A stretch of 64,000 nt of DNA, taken from assembly GCF_000010985.1 (NCBI RefSeq), contig NC_013939.1:1145501-1209500 (forward strand), in the 5' to 3' direction. This stretch comes from Deferribacter desulfuricans SSM1. Lineage in GTDB: Bacteria; Chrysiogenota; Deferribacteres; Deferribacterales; Deferribacteraceae. This document shows, piece by piece, positions 47,887 through 56,543 of the stretch (position 1 is its first letter; each line of letters starts with the position of its first letter). A program made the position numbers and the translations under genes. The notes beneath the pieces are model-generated. The model was not told the DNA's origin, ran no database searches, and worked only from the letters and a program-made list of their open reading frames with translations.

Positions 47887-48498
47887 ATGATAATATATAA
47901 AGAAACGACTCAAAATTTCATAAAATTAATCAATCTTTCAAACAAAAATAACCAACCCTTTATTTATCCCACCGATACCATTTACGGTATCGGTGCTTCT
48001 TATTTGAATGAAGAAGCAAATAATAAAATTTATGAAATTAAAAAGAGGGACAAAGGGAAGACTTTTATAACTTTAATAGGTAGTGTAAAGCAACTCTATG
48101 ATCTCATAGACAGAAGTTTTTTTACAAATACACATGAAAAAATAATCAATAGATTCTGGCCAGGTTCTTTTACATTTATTTTTTTTGCTAACAAAAAGTT
48201 GCCAAACTATTTGATTCAAGATGGAAAAATAGCAGTTAGATTGCCTTCAAGAAAAATTCTGTCTGAAGCTATTAAAAACACTCAACCAATAACTTCAACA
48301 AGTGTAAATATTTCAGATAAAAAAAATTTAAACGATTTAAAGAGTATCTATAAATATTTTAATAAAAATATAAAATATATTTTAGCTGGAAATACATCAT
48401 CACATATACCATCATCGATTATCGATATTTCTGATATAGATAATATCAACGTAATTAGAAACCCAAACAATATAAATTTTAAAGAATTAATCAGATAA
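47887..48498 (+). CDS. Sua5/YciO/YrdC family protein, probable threonylcarbamoyl-AMP synthase
   Basis: A 203-residue protein with the YrdC fold. FIYPTDTIYGIGASYLNEEA, KIYEIKKRDKGKTFITLIG, the WPGSFTFIF block and SNVNISD-like TSTSVNIS match TsaC/Sua5, which makes threonylcarbamoyl-adenylate for t6A37 of tRNA. It lacks the C-terminal Sua5 domain, so it is TsaC-like. TsaC and the less well understood YciO share the fold and sequence cannot fully separate them. Its ATG abuts the purE stop, so it is probably co-transcribed. Confidence 0.8.
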   Translation: MIIYKETTQNFIKLINLSNKNNQPFIYPTDTIYGIGASYLNEEANNKIYEIKKRDKGKTFITLIGSVKQLYDLIDRSFFTNTHEKIINRFWPGSFTFIFFANKKLPNYLIQDGKIAVRLPSRKILSEAIKNTQPITSTSVNISDKKNLNDLKSIYKYFNKNIKYILAGNTSSHIPSSIIDISDIDNINVIRNPNNINFKELIR

Positions 48499-48511
48499 TT
48501 TATCAAACTTA

Positions 48512-48540
48512 TTGACATATAATACTTTTTTTATTAAACT
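48512..48540 (+). promoter_or_regulatory. Promoter of the IHF/HU-merR-tRNA-Pro unit
   Basis: TTGACA (48512-48517) and TAAACT (48535-48540) are 17 bp apart, 20 bp before the start codon at 48560, with GGAGGTG as RBS between. Confidence 0.5.
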
Positions 48541-48559
48541 TAAAATATGGAGGTGTCTT

Positions 48560-48835
48560 ATGACTAAAGCTGACATCGTTGAAAAAATTTATAATCAGTT
48601 AGGTATTACTAAAAAAGATATTGCTAACGTAGTTGATATGGTTTTTACTACTATGAGAGAAGAAATTTTGAGTGGCAACAGTGTGAAAGTTTCTGGTTTT
48701 GGTAATTTTGAAGTCAAAGTTAGAGGAAGAAGAGTTGGTAGAAACCCTAAAACTGGCGAAGAAGTTATAATACCACCAAGATATGTAGTATCATTTAAAC
48801 CAAGCAACCTATTTAAAGAAGAGGTTAATGCATAA
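48560..48835 (+). CDS. IHF/HU family DNA-bending protein (IhfA-like)
   Basis: A 91-residue nucleoid protein. MTKADIVEKIYNQLGITKKD opens the helical dimerisation part, and GFGNFEVKVRGRRVGRNPKTGEE leads into the DNA-binding beta arm with the intercalating Pro. The extended FGNFxV..R..R.GRNP pattern and a following MerR gene fit IHF alpha. The start at 48560 is fixed by GGAGGTG 4 bases upstream; the frame is open back to 48512 without RBS. It overlaps the MerR gene by 8 bp. Confidence 0.9.
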   Translation: MTKADIVEKIYNQLGITKKDIANVVDMVFTTMREEILSGNSVKVSGFGNFEVKVRGRRVGRNPKTGEEVIIPPRYVVSFKPSNLFKEEVNA

Positions 48836-49142
48836 TTCTGATAAGTTGTATTATAAGATCAGTGAAGTTTGCAAAATTACTGGGTTGAAACCTTCTGTTT
48901 TGAGGTTTTGGGAAAAAGAGTTTAAGCAATTAAGACCTTCAAAAATAGGCAGTAGTCACAGATTATATACAAAAAAACATATTGATTTAATTTTGCAAAT
49001 AAAGAGTTTGCTCTATGAAGAAAAACTGACAATAGAAGGCGCAAAAAAGCGCCTTTCTTCTAATAATAATTTAAAAAATAATCCCGATAAAGAGTTTATA
49101 AAAAAAGAGTTGCAAGAAATATTAAATCTGTTAAAAAAATAA
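48828..49142 (+). CDS. MerR family transcriptional regulator
   Basis: A 104-residue protein. The N-terminal winged helix YYKISEVCKITGLKPSVLRFWEKEF is given in parts: KISEVCKITGLKPSVLRFW is the MerR HTH and SSHRLYTKKHIDLI the wing. A short helical tail of about 30 residues follows instead of an effector domain. This is the small MerR protein found after ihfA in many Gram-negative genomes; its target is unknown. It overlaps the IHF gene by 8 bp and lies 11 bp before tRNA-Pro. Confidence 0.88.
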   Translation: MHNSDKLYYKISEVCKITGLKPSVLRFWEKEFKQLRPSKIGSSHRLYTKKHIDLILQIKSLLYEEKLTIEGAKKRLSSNNNLKNNPDKEFIKKELQEILNLLKK

Positions 49143-49153
49143 ACCTTGCAAAA

Positions 49154-49227
49154 CGGGGCGTGGCGCAGCTTGGTAGCGCACACGCATGGGGCGCGTGTGG
49201 TCGCTGGTTCAAATCCAGTCGCCCCGA
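49154..49227 (+). tRNA. tRNA-Pro (anticodon GGG)
   Basis: A 74-nt cloverleaf: acceptor CGGGGCG/CGCCCCG with discriminator A, D stem GCGC/GCGC, anticodon stem CACGC/GCGTG with loop ATGGGGC (anticodon GGG), and T arm GCTGG TTCAAAT CCAGT. It follows the MerR gene by 11 bp and may be co-transcribed. A tyrosine integrase remnant lies 44 bp downstream, so its 3' end is a plausible attachment site. Confidence 0.95.
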
Positions 49228-49270
49228 TTTCTTTTTTTATAAGTTTATCAGTCATTTATAATTTTGAAGA

Positions 49271-49510
49271 TTAAAATTCGACAGAATTTCGACAAAAATC
49301 ATCATTTGAAAATAAAAATTTAGTTAACTTAGATTCAGATTGATATTCCTTTAGATATTTTGCATACCCATTAAAAAAGGTTAATAAATTAGAATGTCCC
49401 ATTCTTTTGGCAATATCATGTGGGTTATCACCTGCAAGAATACTTAAAATTGCATGAGTATGTCTTAATTGTCTAATTTCCCTATATCTTATACCTGATT
49501 TTTTTAACAT
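49271..49510 (-). pseudogene. C-terminal remnant of a tyrosine recombinase (phage/ICE integrase)
   Basis: A 79-residue open frame reads as the end of an integrase. GIRYREIRQLRHTHAILSIL contains the second catalytic Arg (RHTHA), MGHSN the conserved His, and FNGYAKYLKEY the nucleophile Tyr. The arm-binding and core-binding domains and the first catalytic Arg are missing, and in-frame stops lie four codons before its ATG at 49510, so it cannot be a working enzyme. Position next to the tRNA-Pro 3' end, pointing towards it, is the usual arrangement for an element integrated there. It accounts for most of the 385-bp stretch 49228-49612, which holds no intact gene. Confidence 0.75.
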
Positions 49511-49600
49511 AGTTTGGACATGTTACAATAAAGTAGACAAAGAGTTAAGGAAATACTAAGGTTAAATGAATGTGTTGAAATTATTAGTAAAATATTATAG
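49511..49600 (+). other. Possible insertion-sequence remnant (IS21-like left end)
   Basis: After the integrase fragment, 49535-49600 reads as RQRVKEILRLNECVEIISKI and L before a stop, without a start codon. VKEILRL resembles the beginning of IS21-family IstA transposases, and the preceding TGTTACAATAAAGTAGACAA resembles IS21 terminal repeats. This is from memory and the stretch is very short, so it is a weak call. Confidence 0.2.
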
Positions 49601-49612
49601 ATTTTTTTTGGG

Positions 49613-50392
49613 ATGAAAACAAGTGTTATATCTTTTGCAAATAAAAAAGGAGGAAGTGGTAAAACAACGATCACTTTAAATATTGGTGCAATTCTTGGAG
49701 ATAGAGGGTATCGCGTTTTATTGATAGATCTTGATCCTCAAGCTCATCTTTCTTATTGGAGTGGTGTAAATACTTACGATGAATACTTTTCAATTTATGA
49801 TTGTTTATTAGATAGATGTCCTATAAATAAAGCTGTATATACTCCAGAACATAATTTATTTGATATAATACCTGCTTCAAATAAATTTGATAAAGATGAC
49901 CTAAAAGTTTTACTTAATTTTACTAAACCAGAAAATAGGTTAAATCGTAAGCTTATGCTTTATAAGAAAAAGTATGACTTTGTTTTAATAGATACCCCTC
50001 CAACTTTCGCTTTAATGACATTAGGTGCTTTAATTGCTTCAGATTTTGTTATTATTCCAATCTTATTGAATTTTTTAGCTATAGAAGGACTTTCACAGTT
50101 GGTTCAAAATATTTACAAAATAAATTATTTATACAATCCCAAATTAAAAATTTTAGGAATTATACCTAATCAGTTCAATTTAAGAAGTAATCATGCTAAA
50201 AAAGTATTAGCTGAAATAAAAGAGAATTTTGATAATAAAATAATATTCCCAAAATTAAGAAATGATATTAAACTAGCAGAAGCCCCCGAGTTTAGATTAC
50301 CAATAAACTTGTATTCTAAAAAGAGTAAAGCTAATATGGATTTTAATCTAATGGTAGATTATATGTTAGATGTTCTTAATAATGAGGTATAA
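49613..50392 (+). CDS. ParA/MinD-like ATPase of the chemosensory cluster
   Basis: A 259-residue deviant Walker A ATPase. The signature KKGGSGKTTITLNIG is at about 11-25, LLIDLDPQAHLSYW is the A' motif, and VLIDTPP the Walker B. Soj/ParA proteins partition DNA, while chemotaxis-linked relatives (ParC type) position receptor arrays. No ParB is present, and the gene is 2 bp upstream of an Hsp70 gene in the chemosensory operon, so array or cluster positioning is the more likely role. The RBS is poor (TTTGGG just before ATG). It is first in the operon, right after the mobile-element scar. Confidence 0.85.
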   Translation: MKTSVISFANKKGGSGKTTITLNIGAILGDRGYRVLLIDLDPQAHLSYWSGVNTYDEYFSIYDCLLDRCPINKAVYTPEHNLFDIIPASNKFDKDDLKVLLNFTKPENRLNRKLMLYKKKYDFVLIDTPPTFALMTLGALIASDFVIIPILLNFLAIEGLSQLVQNIYKINYLYNPKLKILGIIPNQFNLRSNHAKKVLAEIKENFDNKIIFPKLRNDIKLAEAPEFRLPINLYSKKSKANMDFNLMVDYMLDVLNNEV

Positions 50393-50394
50393 AT

Positions 50395-51903
50395 ATGGGA
50401 AGTTATACTGTAGGCATCGATTTTGGAACTACAAACTCTTTAATTGCAATTTATCGTGATAAAGAGCAAGTTGAAGTCATCAATACTGATAGTGGAGATA
50501 AGTTTTTACCATCAGTTGTGTACTTTAAAAATGAAAAAGAAGTTATTGTTGGTAATAACGCTAAAGCTGTTGAAGTTATTGAACCTGAATTTACCATATC
50601 AAATGTTAAAAGGTTTTTAGGTAGTGACAAAACATATAAAATTTATGATATGGAGTTTTTACCTGAAGATATTGCATATTTTATCTTTAAAAAGTTAAAA
50701 ACTGTTTTTGATGAATTTGCTGGTTCAAACAATAAGGTTAACGCAGTTGTTACTGTTCCAGCATATTTCGATCATCTGCAGAGGGAGTCGGTTAGAGTTG
50801 CAGCTGAAAAAGCTGGTTTTAATGTTTTATTGTTAGTAAATGAACCTACAGCAGCTTTCATATATTACGATAATATATACAATCTTGATAAAGGAAATTA
50901 TTTTGTATTTGATTTAGGAGGAGGAACATTAGATATAAGTTTAGTTGAATCTGATGAGCATTTTTGTAAGGTTTTATCATCTGTAGGTTCTACAGATATA
51001 GGTGGAATAGATTTTGATATTTGTCTAGCAGATTATTTTGTGAAACAGTTTTTAGATAAATATGATATTAATTTAAAAGAAGATAAAGTTGCTTATCAAC
51101 AACTTATTTTACAATCTGAAAGGGCTAAAAAAGAACTGTCAAATTTAAAAGAAATTAATGTGGTGATACCTTACATAACGCAAACCAAAAATGGTGTTTT
51201 GCATTTTAAGGAACTTATTACTCGAGAACAGTTTAAATCTATTTCAAAAAACATATTGAAAAAAATTGAACAAATACTAAATAAATTTAAAGAAGAAAAT
51301 GAGGAATATCTAAAAGAAGTTTATAATGTTCTGTTAGTAGGTGGTGGGTCAAGGTTATTTTTAATGGAAGATTTTTTGAATAATCACTTAAAGAAAGCGG
51401 TTAGAAAAAATTTAAATCCGGAAGAAGCTGTAGTTAAAGGAGCTGCTTTAATTGCTGCCATGTTATCTGGAAAACTAGAAAAAAAAGAGTTTTATGATGT
51501 GACTACCCATAATTTGGGTGTTGAGGATGATGAAGGAAATTTTGAAATTATTATTAAGAAAAATGAAATTTATCCGATAAAAACAAGTAAGGTATTTACA
51601 AACAGTATAGATAATATTGAGGAAATTGTTGTGCATGTTTTACAAGATATGGCTATAACAACATTAAATGAATCTATATCAATAAAAGACAATCCTGACA
51701 ACTTTGTAAGTTTAGGTCAGTTTTCAATGGAAATTGATAAAAATTTAAAAGCAGGAGACGCAAACTTAGAGATAATTTTTAATATTGATAGTAATGGAAT
51801 AATTTCTATTAAAGCAAAAGATTTAAATAGAAATATTGAAAAGGATTTTATTTTGAAAAAAACTATTAATAATCCGAATCTTGAAACAATTGATGTGTTA
51901 TAA
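50395..51903 (+). CDS. Hsp70/DnaK-like protein lacking the helical lid
   Basis: A 502-residue Hsp70. The nucleotide-binding domain (about 1-365) has GIDFGTTNSLIAIY, FDLGGGTLDISLVE and VLLVGGGSRLFLMEDFL. A short linker with DVTTHNLGVED aligns with the DnaK DVTPLSLG segment and is followed by a beta substrate-binding domain (about 380-490). The C-terminal alpha lid and tail of DnaK (about 130 residues) are absent. Lidless forms resemble HscC-like or specialised Hsp70s. Wedged between ParA and the receptor, it may chaperone or remodel the array, or act as an actin-like switch. No DnaJ or GrpE is nearby. Function inferred from context only. Confidence 0.85.
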   Translation: MGSYTVGIDFGTTNSLIAIYRDKEQVEVINTDSGDKFLPSVVYFKNEKEVIVGNNAKAVEVIEPEFTISNVKRFLGSDKTYKIYDMEFLPEDIAYFIFKKLKTVFDEFAGSNNKVNAVVTVPAYFDHLQRESVRVAAEKAGFNVLLLVNEPTAAFIYYDNIYNLDKGNYFVFDLGGGTLDISLVESDEHFCKVLSSVGSTDIGGIDFDICLADYFVKQFLDKYDINLKEDKVAYQQLILQSERAKKELSNLKEINVVIPYITQTKNGVLHFKELITREQFKSISKNILKKIEQILNKFKEENEEYLKEVYNVLLVGGGSRLFLMEDFLNNHLKKAVRKNLNPEEAVVKGAALIAAMLSGKLEKKEFYDVTTHNLGVEDDEGNFEIIIKKNEIYPIKTSKVFTNSIDNIEEIVVHVLQDMAITTLNESISIKDNPDNFVSLGQFSMEIDKNLKAGDANLEIIFNIDSNGIISIKAKDLNRNIEKDFILKKTINNPNLETIDVL

Positions 51904-51945
51904 TAAAGTCTTAGAAATTAATGTTTGTTAAGGGAGGTAAATAAT

Positions 51946-53886
51946 ATGAAAAAGTTGGCTCAGCCGAAAGATAAGAGAACTGGTATTATTAGAAAGACCA
52001 ATGTGAAAAAAACTGATGATGTTACGCAAAAAGATGCTAAAAAAATTGCACAAGAAAAAGCTAAAGCAAGAGTATTAGCAAGGCAACAACAGTTAGCTGA
52101 AAGAATTGCAACTGCCACAGAACAGCTATCTGCAGCGGTTGAAGAATCACTTGCTGCAGCAGAACAACTATTAAAAAACATGGAGCAGATTGCAGCAGGC
52201 GCAGAAGAAGCAAGTGGTGCTTGTGAGGAAGCTAGGTCAGGCACCATTCAAATTGATAAATCAATTAATGTTGTAGTCGATAAAGCTGAAAATATAATAA
52301 CAAGTATAGATGATAATCAAAAAATGCTTACAACTGCAATAAATAGCGTTCAAGAACTAATTAACGGAATTAATGAAAGTGTTGAAGCAGGGGAGGAAAC
52401 TGTTCAAATCATAAATGAGTTAAACAGTAAATCAGATGAAATTGGTAATATTGTTCAAGCAGTTGTTAGAATTGCTGATCAAACAAATTTGCTGGCATTA
52501 AATGCTGCAATAGAGGCTGCAAGAGCTGGTGAGCATGGTAAAGGTTTTGCTGTTGTGGCGGATGAGGTGAGAAATTTGGCTGAAGTATCTGGTAAAAGTG
52601 CAAATGAAATAAAGGATGTCGTTAGTAGTATACAAGATTTTGTAAAAGAGATTGTTAAGGAAATTAATGAATCTGGAAATATTGCACAATCAATGTCAAA
52701 GGATGGTGAGTCTGTTGCAGTTTCATTAAATGAATTAGTAACTGCATTTCAAGAAATGATTAATTCTGGTGAGAAATTAAAAAAGGTTGCCGAGGACTTA
52801 AAGGTTAATTCTAAAAAAATGTTAGAGATGATGGAGCAGGTTGCAACTGCTTCAGAGCAAATCTCTGCAGCATGTGAGGAATCAAGAAAAGCAGCAGAAG
52901 AGCAGGTAAAAGCTTTTGAAGAGATTTCTATTGCAACAAATGAATTAGCAGAGATGGCTGATGATTTAAAAAACTCTACAGATGCAAATAAATCATCTGA
53001 TGAGCTTGTTGCAGCTGCTCATCAATTGTCTGCAAATATAGAAGAGGCTGCGGCTGCTGCAGAAGAAATGGCAGAAGGTATTAGTCAAATTAAAGAAGGT
53101 GCTGAAATTCAAGCAGATACTGTAGATGATGCCTTAGAAGTTACGGAAAAAGCTTTAGAAAGTCTAAAACAAGCAAAAAATGATGCGGAGGAGTTAATAA
53201 AAAATATTCAAGAAAGCACATCATTATTAGATGAAAATTATAAAAAAATAATTAGTTTAGAGGAAGGATTAGAGAAATTTACAGGTATTAATGATAACGC
53301 ATTAAAGAAGATAAAAGATTTAGAAAAGTATACTAAAAAAATTGATAAAATAGTTGATTCGATTTCTGTTGTAACAATTCAAACAAATATGTTAGCCGTA
53401 AGTGGTTCTATAGAAGCTGCAAGAGCAGGTGAGTATGGAAAGGGTTTCTCTGTTGTCGCTAGCGATATAAGAGTGTTAGCTAATGAGTCTGCAGAGAATG
53501 CTGATAAAATTAAAGATATGGTGAAAGAATTACAAGAGCAAGTTTCTTTGAGCTTATACAATGTTGACAAGTCAACAGAAACTGCTAAAAATGAGGTCGA
53601 AAAAGCAAAAACTACTAATGGATTATTAAAAAATAGTTCAGAATCCTTAAATGCTCTATCAGATGTTGCTATTGAAATTGAAAAATTAGTTGAACAATCT
53701 GTAACTGCAATGGAACAAGCTAAAGTGGGTGTAGAGCAAATTGGTTCTGGTGCTGAAGAATCAGCTCAAGCTGTTGCCGAAGCAGCTTCAGCTTCAGAAC
53801 AGCAAGCTAAGGGGCTTGAAGAATTATCTAATGCAATAGAGGAAATAACAAGTATAGCTGAAGAAATGCAAACAGATATTATTTAA
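51946..53886 (+). CDS. Soluble chemoreceptor with two tandem MCP signalling domains
   Basis: A 646-residue almost entirely helical protein with no signal peptide, membrane helix or sensor domain. A Lys/Arg-rich head (1-50) is followed by two complete methyl-accepting signalling hairpins. The tip [20 protein letters not shown] begins at 179, and [20 protein letters not shown] at 479, exactly 300 residues apart. The flanks repeat in the same register ([12 protein letters not shown] near 57, [12 protein letters not shown] near 357). Tips bind CheA and CheW, and Glu/Gln pairs along the arms are candidate methylation sites for the CheR and CheB encoded here. The start at 51946 follows GGGAGG; the frame is open to 51925. 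A receptor without input domain implies sensing by a partner, perhaps Hsp70, ParA, STAS or HEAT. Confidence 0.9.
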   Translation: MKKLAQPKDKRTGIIRKTNVKKTDDVTQKDAKKIAQEKAKARVLARQQQLAERIATATEQLSAAVEESLAAAEQLLKNMEQIAAGAEEASGACEEARSGTIQIDKSINVVVDKAENIITSIDDNQKMLTTAINSVQELINGINESVEAGEETVQIINELNSKSDEIGNIVQAVVRIADQTNLLALNAAIEAARAGEHGKGFAVVADEVRNLAEVSGKSANEIKDVVSSIQDFVKEIVKEINESGNIAQSMSKDGESVAVSLNELVTAFQEMINSGEKLKKVAEDLKVNSKKMLEMMEQVATASEQISAACEESRKAAEEQVKAFEEISIATNELAEMADDLKNSTDANKSSDELVAAAHQLSANIEEAAAAAEEMAEGISQIKEGAEIQADTVDDALEVTEKALESLKQAKNDAEELIKNIQESTSLLDENYKKIISLEEGLEKFTGINDNALKKIKDLEKYTKKIDKIVDSISVVTIQTNMLAVSGSIEAARAGEYGKGFSVVASDIRVLANESAENADKIKDMVKELQEQVSLSLYNVDKSTETAKNEVEKAKTTNGLLKNSSESLNALSDVAIEIEKLVEQSVTAMEQAKVGVEQIGSGAEESAQAVAEAASASEQQAKGLEELSNAIEEITSIAEEMQTDII

Positions 53887-53918
53887 AAAAGTGCCAAGTA
53901 TCTTAAACAGGAGGCTTT

Positions 53919-55424
53919 ATGCCAAATATCGCAAATCAAGTTGTTACTTTTAGCATAAAAAATGAAATTTTTGGATTAAATGCTGATTATATTGATAGTA
54001 TAGTTCGAATACCTGAATATACGAAAGTGCCTAAAACATCAAAAGAGTTATTAGGGATATCTAATTTGAGAGGGGATGTTGTTCCTATAATTGATCTAGC
54101 TTTGAAATTGGGATATGATGAACCTGTTGAGATTGGTGAAAATTCCAGAGCTATTATTTTAGATTATAAAGGAGAAAAAGCTGCTTTAACTGTAGATGAA
54201 ATGAAATCTGTTCTTAATCAAGAAGATTATGAAACTGAAGATTTACCTCCAACTATGAGTTCTAATGTCGATAAAAAATATATTAGTGGTGTCTTAAAAA
54301 TAAAACAAAATGATATGTTAGTACAATTACTTGATATTGAAAATATGATGGAATTAAATTATGTTGAAGATAGTAAAAGTGATGGTTCCTTTAAACATCA
54401 AGATCAAAAATATTTAGATGAGTCAAATCAGGCTCAGGTTGAAGAAGAAAAATTTATAAGTTTTATTGTAGATGATGTAGAGTATGCTGTAAAGGTTCAG
54501 CAGATTAGAGAAATTTTGAGATATCAAGAAATAAGCGAGGTGCCTGGTTTACAAGATTATGTTTTAGGCATATTTCCTTTAAGAAACGAGATAATACCTG
54601 TTATTTCGGCAAGAAAACTTTTTAAAAAAAGTTGTATTGATATAACAGAAGATGCAAGAATTGTAATCCTTGAGATTAAAAACTTTAAAATTGGGTTATT
54701 AGTTGATAAGGTAAATGAAGTTTTATCAGTAGAAAAAAGTTTTATTGAGGATTTATCAACATTATTTAACTCTTCCGAGTCAAGAGAAATAAATGGTGTT
54801 ATTAAGCTTGATGAAGGGAAACAAATTATTCTAATACTCAATTCAGAAAAGATTTTTAATGAAGATGAGTTATCTGATATTGTGGGTAAAGTTGTAGAGA
54901 AACAAGAAACAGGAGAAGATAATATGGAAAAGGATTTTAATGAAACAGATGAAATTGTACAAATTGTTACTTTTAAAGTTGATGAAGAGTATTATGGATT
55001 TCCTATAGAAATGGTACAAGAAATAAATAGATTCACTAATGTTACTAAAGTGCCTAAAACTCCAAAGTTTGTTGAAGGGATAATTAATCTTAGAGGAGAA
55101 GTTATCCCTCTTGTTGATATTCGCAAAAGATTTGATTTAGAAGAAAAAGAAAGAGATGAATTTACTAGATTAATTATTGTTAATTTTGATGATTTAAAAG
55201 TTGGTTTTATAGTAGATTCTGTAGAGGAAGTATTAAGAATTAATAAAAATAAGATAGATGATGTGCCAGCCGTTTTATCAGCATCTGTTGATACCGAATT
55301 TATAACAAATGTTATTAATATTGATCAAGACAAGATGGTAATGATATTAGATGCTAAAAAAATGTTTAGTGATGATGAGTATAAAAAATTAGAAAAAATC
55401 AGAGGGAAAGAAAAGAAAGATTAA
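53919..55424 (+). CDS. Triple-domain CheW scaffold protein
   Basis: A 501-residue protein made of three CheW domains (about 5-150, 170-320 and 345-490). Domain 1 has LLGISNLRGDVVPIIDL, domain 2 YVLGIFPLRNEIIPVISA and domain 3 FVEGIINLRGEVIPLVDIRK. The NLRG motif is kept in 1 and 3 and altered to PLRN in 2. CheW couples receptors to CheA; three linked domains could make rings or lattice links by themselves. Usual CheW has a single domain of about 150 residues. It follows the receptor gene by 32 bp with an AGGAGG RBS. Confidence 0.9.
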   Translation: MPNIANQVVTFSIKNEIFGLNADYIDSIVRIPEYTKVPKTSKELLGISNLRGDVVPIIDLALKLGYDEPVEIGENSRAIILDYKGEKAALTVDEMKSVLNQEDYETEDLPPTMSSNVDKKYISGVLKIKQNDMLVQLLDIENMMELNYVEDSKSDGSFKHQDQKYLDESNQAQVEEEKFISFIVDDVEYAVKVQQIREILRYQEISEVPGLQDYVLGIFPLRNEIIPVISARKLFKKSCIDITEDARIVILEIKNFKIGLLVDKVNEVLSVEKSFIEDLSTLFNSSESREINGVIKLDEGKQIILILNSEKIFNEDELSDIVGKVVEKQETGEDNMEKDFNETDEIVQIVTFKVDEEYYGFPIEMVQEINRFTNVTKVPKTPKFVEGIINLRGEVIPLVDIRKRFDLEEKERDEFTRLIIVNFDDLKVGFIVDSVEEVLRINKNKIDDVPAVLSASVDTEFITNVINIDQDKMVMILDAKKMFSDDEYKKLEKIRGKEKKD

Positions 55425-55463
55425 TAACAAATATTTAGTGTTAACAAATAGAGAGAGGGATAA

Positions 55464-56522
55464 ATGTCAAAAATAAAAGTATTGGTTGTTGATGATTCTG
55501 CTTTAATGAGAAAAAGAATTAAGGAAATGCTTGAGAGTGATCCAAAAATAGAGGTTATAGGGTTAGCAAGAAATGGTGAAGATGCAATAAAAAAGGCGAA
55601 AGAATTATCTCCTGATGTAATTACATTAGATGTTAATATGCCTGTAATGGACGGACTGACAGCTTTAAAATTGATTGTTGAAGAAGAAATATGTCCTGTA
55701 ATTATGGTTAGTTCTTTGACTCAGAAAGATGCTGAAATCACTTTTAAGGCTTTAGAACTTGGAGCTTTTGACTTTGTACCAAAGCCAGGGGGGACTATAT
55801 CTTTAAACATTGATCAGATTAGAGATGATTTAATTAGAAAAGTTAAAGCAGCTGTTAAAGGAAAGTTTAAAACGTTAAAACGTTCTGTTGATAGAAAAAA
55901 AACTATAAAAAGAAGAATTACAAGAAGAAAAGAAAACGAATCTGGTTTTAAAGCAATTTGTATAGGTATATCTACTGGAGGGCCAAAAACAATTTTCGAT
56001 GTTTTACCATATTTGCCTAAAGATATAAATGCAGCTATTTTTTTAGTGCAGCATATGCCTCCAGGATTTACTGCATCTTTTGCTAAAAGACTTGATAATT
56101 ATTGTGAGATAAAAGTTAAAGAAGCTGAGGCAGGAGATATTGTTGAGCCAGGAATTTGCTATTTAGGTAAGGGAGGCTACCACTTAACTCTTTTTCAAAG
56201 GCTTAATAAAGATATAATTTTAAGGTTGCCAACGAAACCAGAACACCTTTTTATGCCGAGTGTAGATGTGATGATGGATTCAGTTGTTAAAATTTTTCAA
56301 TCTAATACTATTGGCGTTTTAATGACTGGGATGGGGGATGATGGAGCTGAAGGGATGGTAAAAATAAAAAATGCTGGAGGATATACAATAGCAGAAAGTG
56401 AAGAAACAGCTGTGGTTTTTGGAATGCCTGCAGAAGCAATTAAAAGGGGAGGAGCTGATATTGTATTACCAAGTTATGAAATTGCTAATGAGATTTTGAG
56501 AGTATTGGAAGAAGGATGGTAA
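55464..56522 (+). CDS. cheB: Chemotaxis protein-glutamate methylesterase/deamidase
   Basis: A 352-residue response regulator. The receiver domain (1-125) has D10/D11 and phospho-acceptor D56 (TLDVNMPVMDG) and ends with FVPKPGG. A Lys/Arg-rich linker (about 126-158, with RSVDRKKTIKRRITRRK) leads to the methylesterase domain with Ser170 in IGISTGGPK, His197 in VQHMPPGF and Asp292 in TGMGDDGAEGM. It removes methyl groups from receptor glutamates when phosphorylated by CheA. Encoded with CheR, so the system has full adaptation. Confidence 0.95.
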   Translation: MSKIKVLVVDDSALMRKRIKEMLESDPKIEVIGLARNGEDAIKKAKELSPDVITLDVNMPVMDGLTALKLIVEEEICPVIMVSSLTQKDAEITFKALELGAFDFVPKPGGTISLNIDQIRDDLIRKVKAAVKGKFKTLKRSVDRKKTIKRRITRRKENESGFKAICIGISTGGPKTIFDVLPYLPKDINAAIFLVQHMPPGFTASFAKRLDNYCEIKVKEAEAGDIVEPGICYLGKGGYHLTLFQRLNKDIILRLPTKPEHLFMPSVDVMMDSVVKIFQSNTIGVLMTGMGDDGAEGMVKIKNAGGYTIAESEETAVVFGMPAEAIKRGGADIVLPSYEIANEILRVLEEGW

Positions 56523-56543
56523 AATTATAATAGAGGTGATTCT

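Noticed and set aside
47971-47994. Perfect 9-bp inverted repeat ACCGATACC/GGTATCGGT inside the Sua5/YrdC gene
   Set aside because: It encodes the conserved PTDTIYGIG motif, has no U-tract and lies far from gene ends, so it is best explained by codon chance.
49613-50392. ParA as part of a plasmid or chromosome partition locus
   Set aside because: No ParB gene or parS-like palindromes are present, and the gene is contiguous with chemosensory genes.
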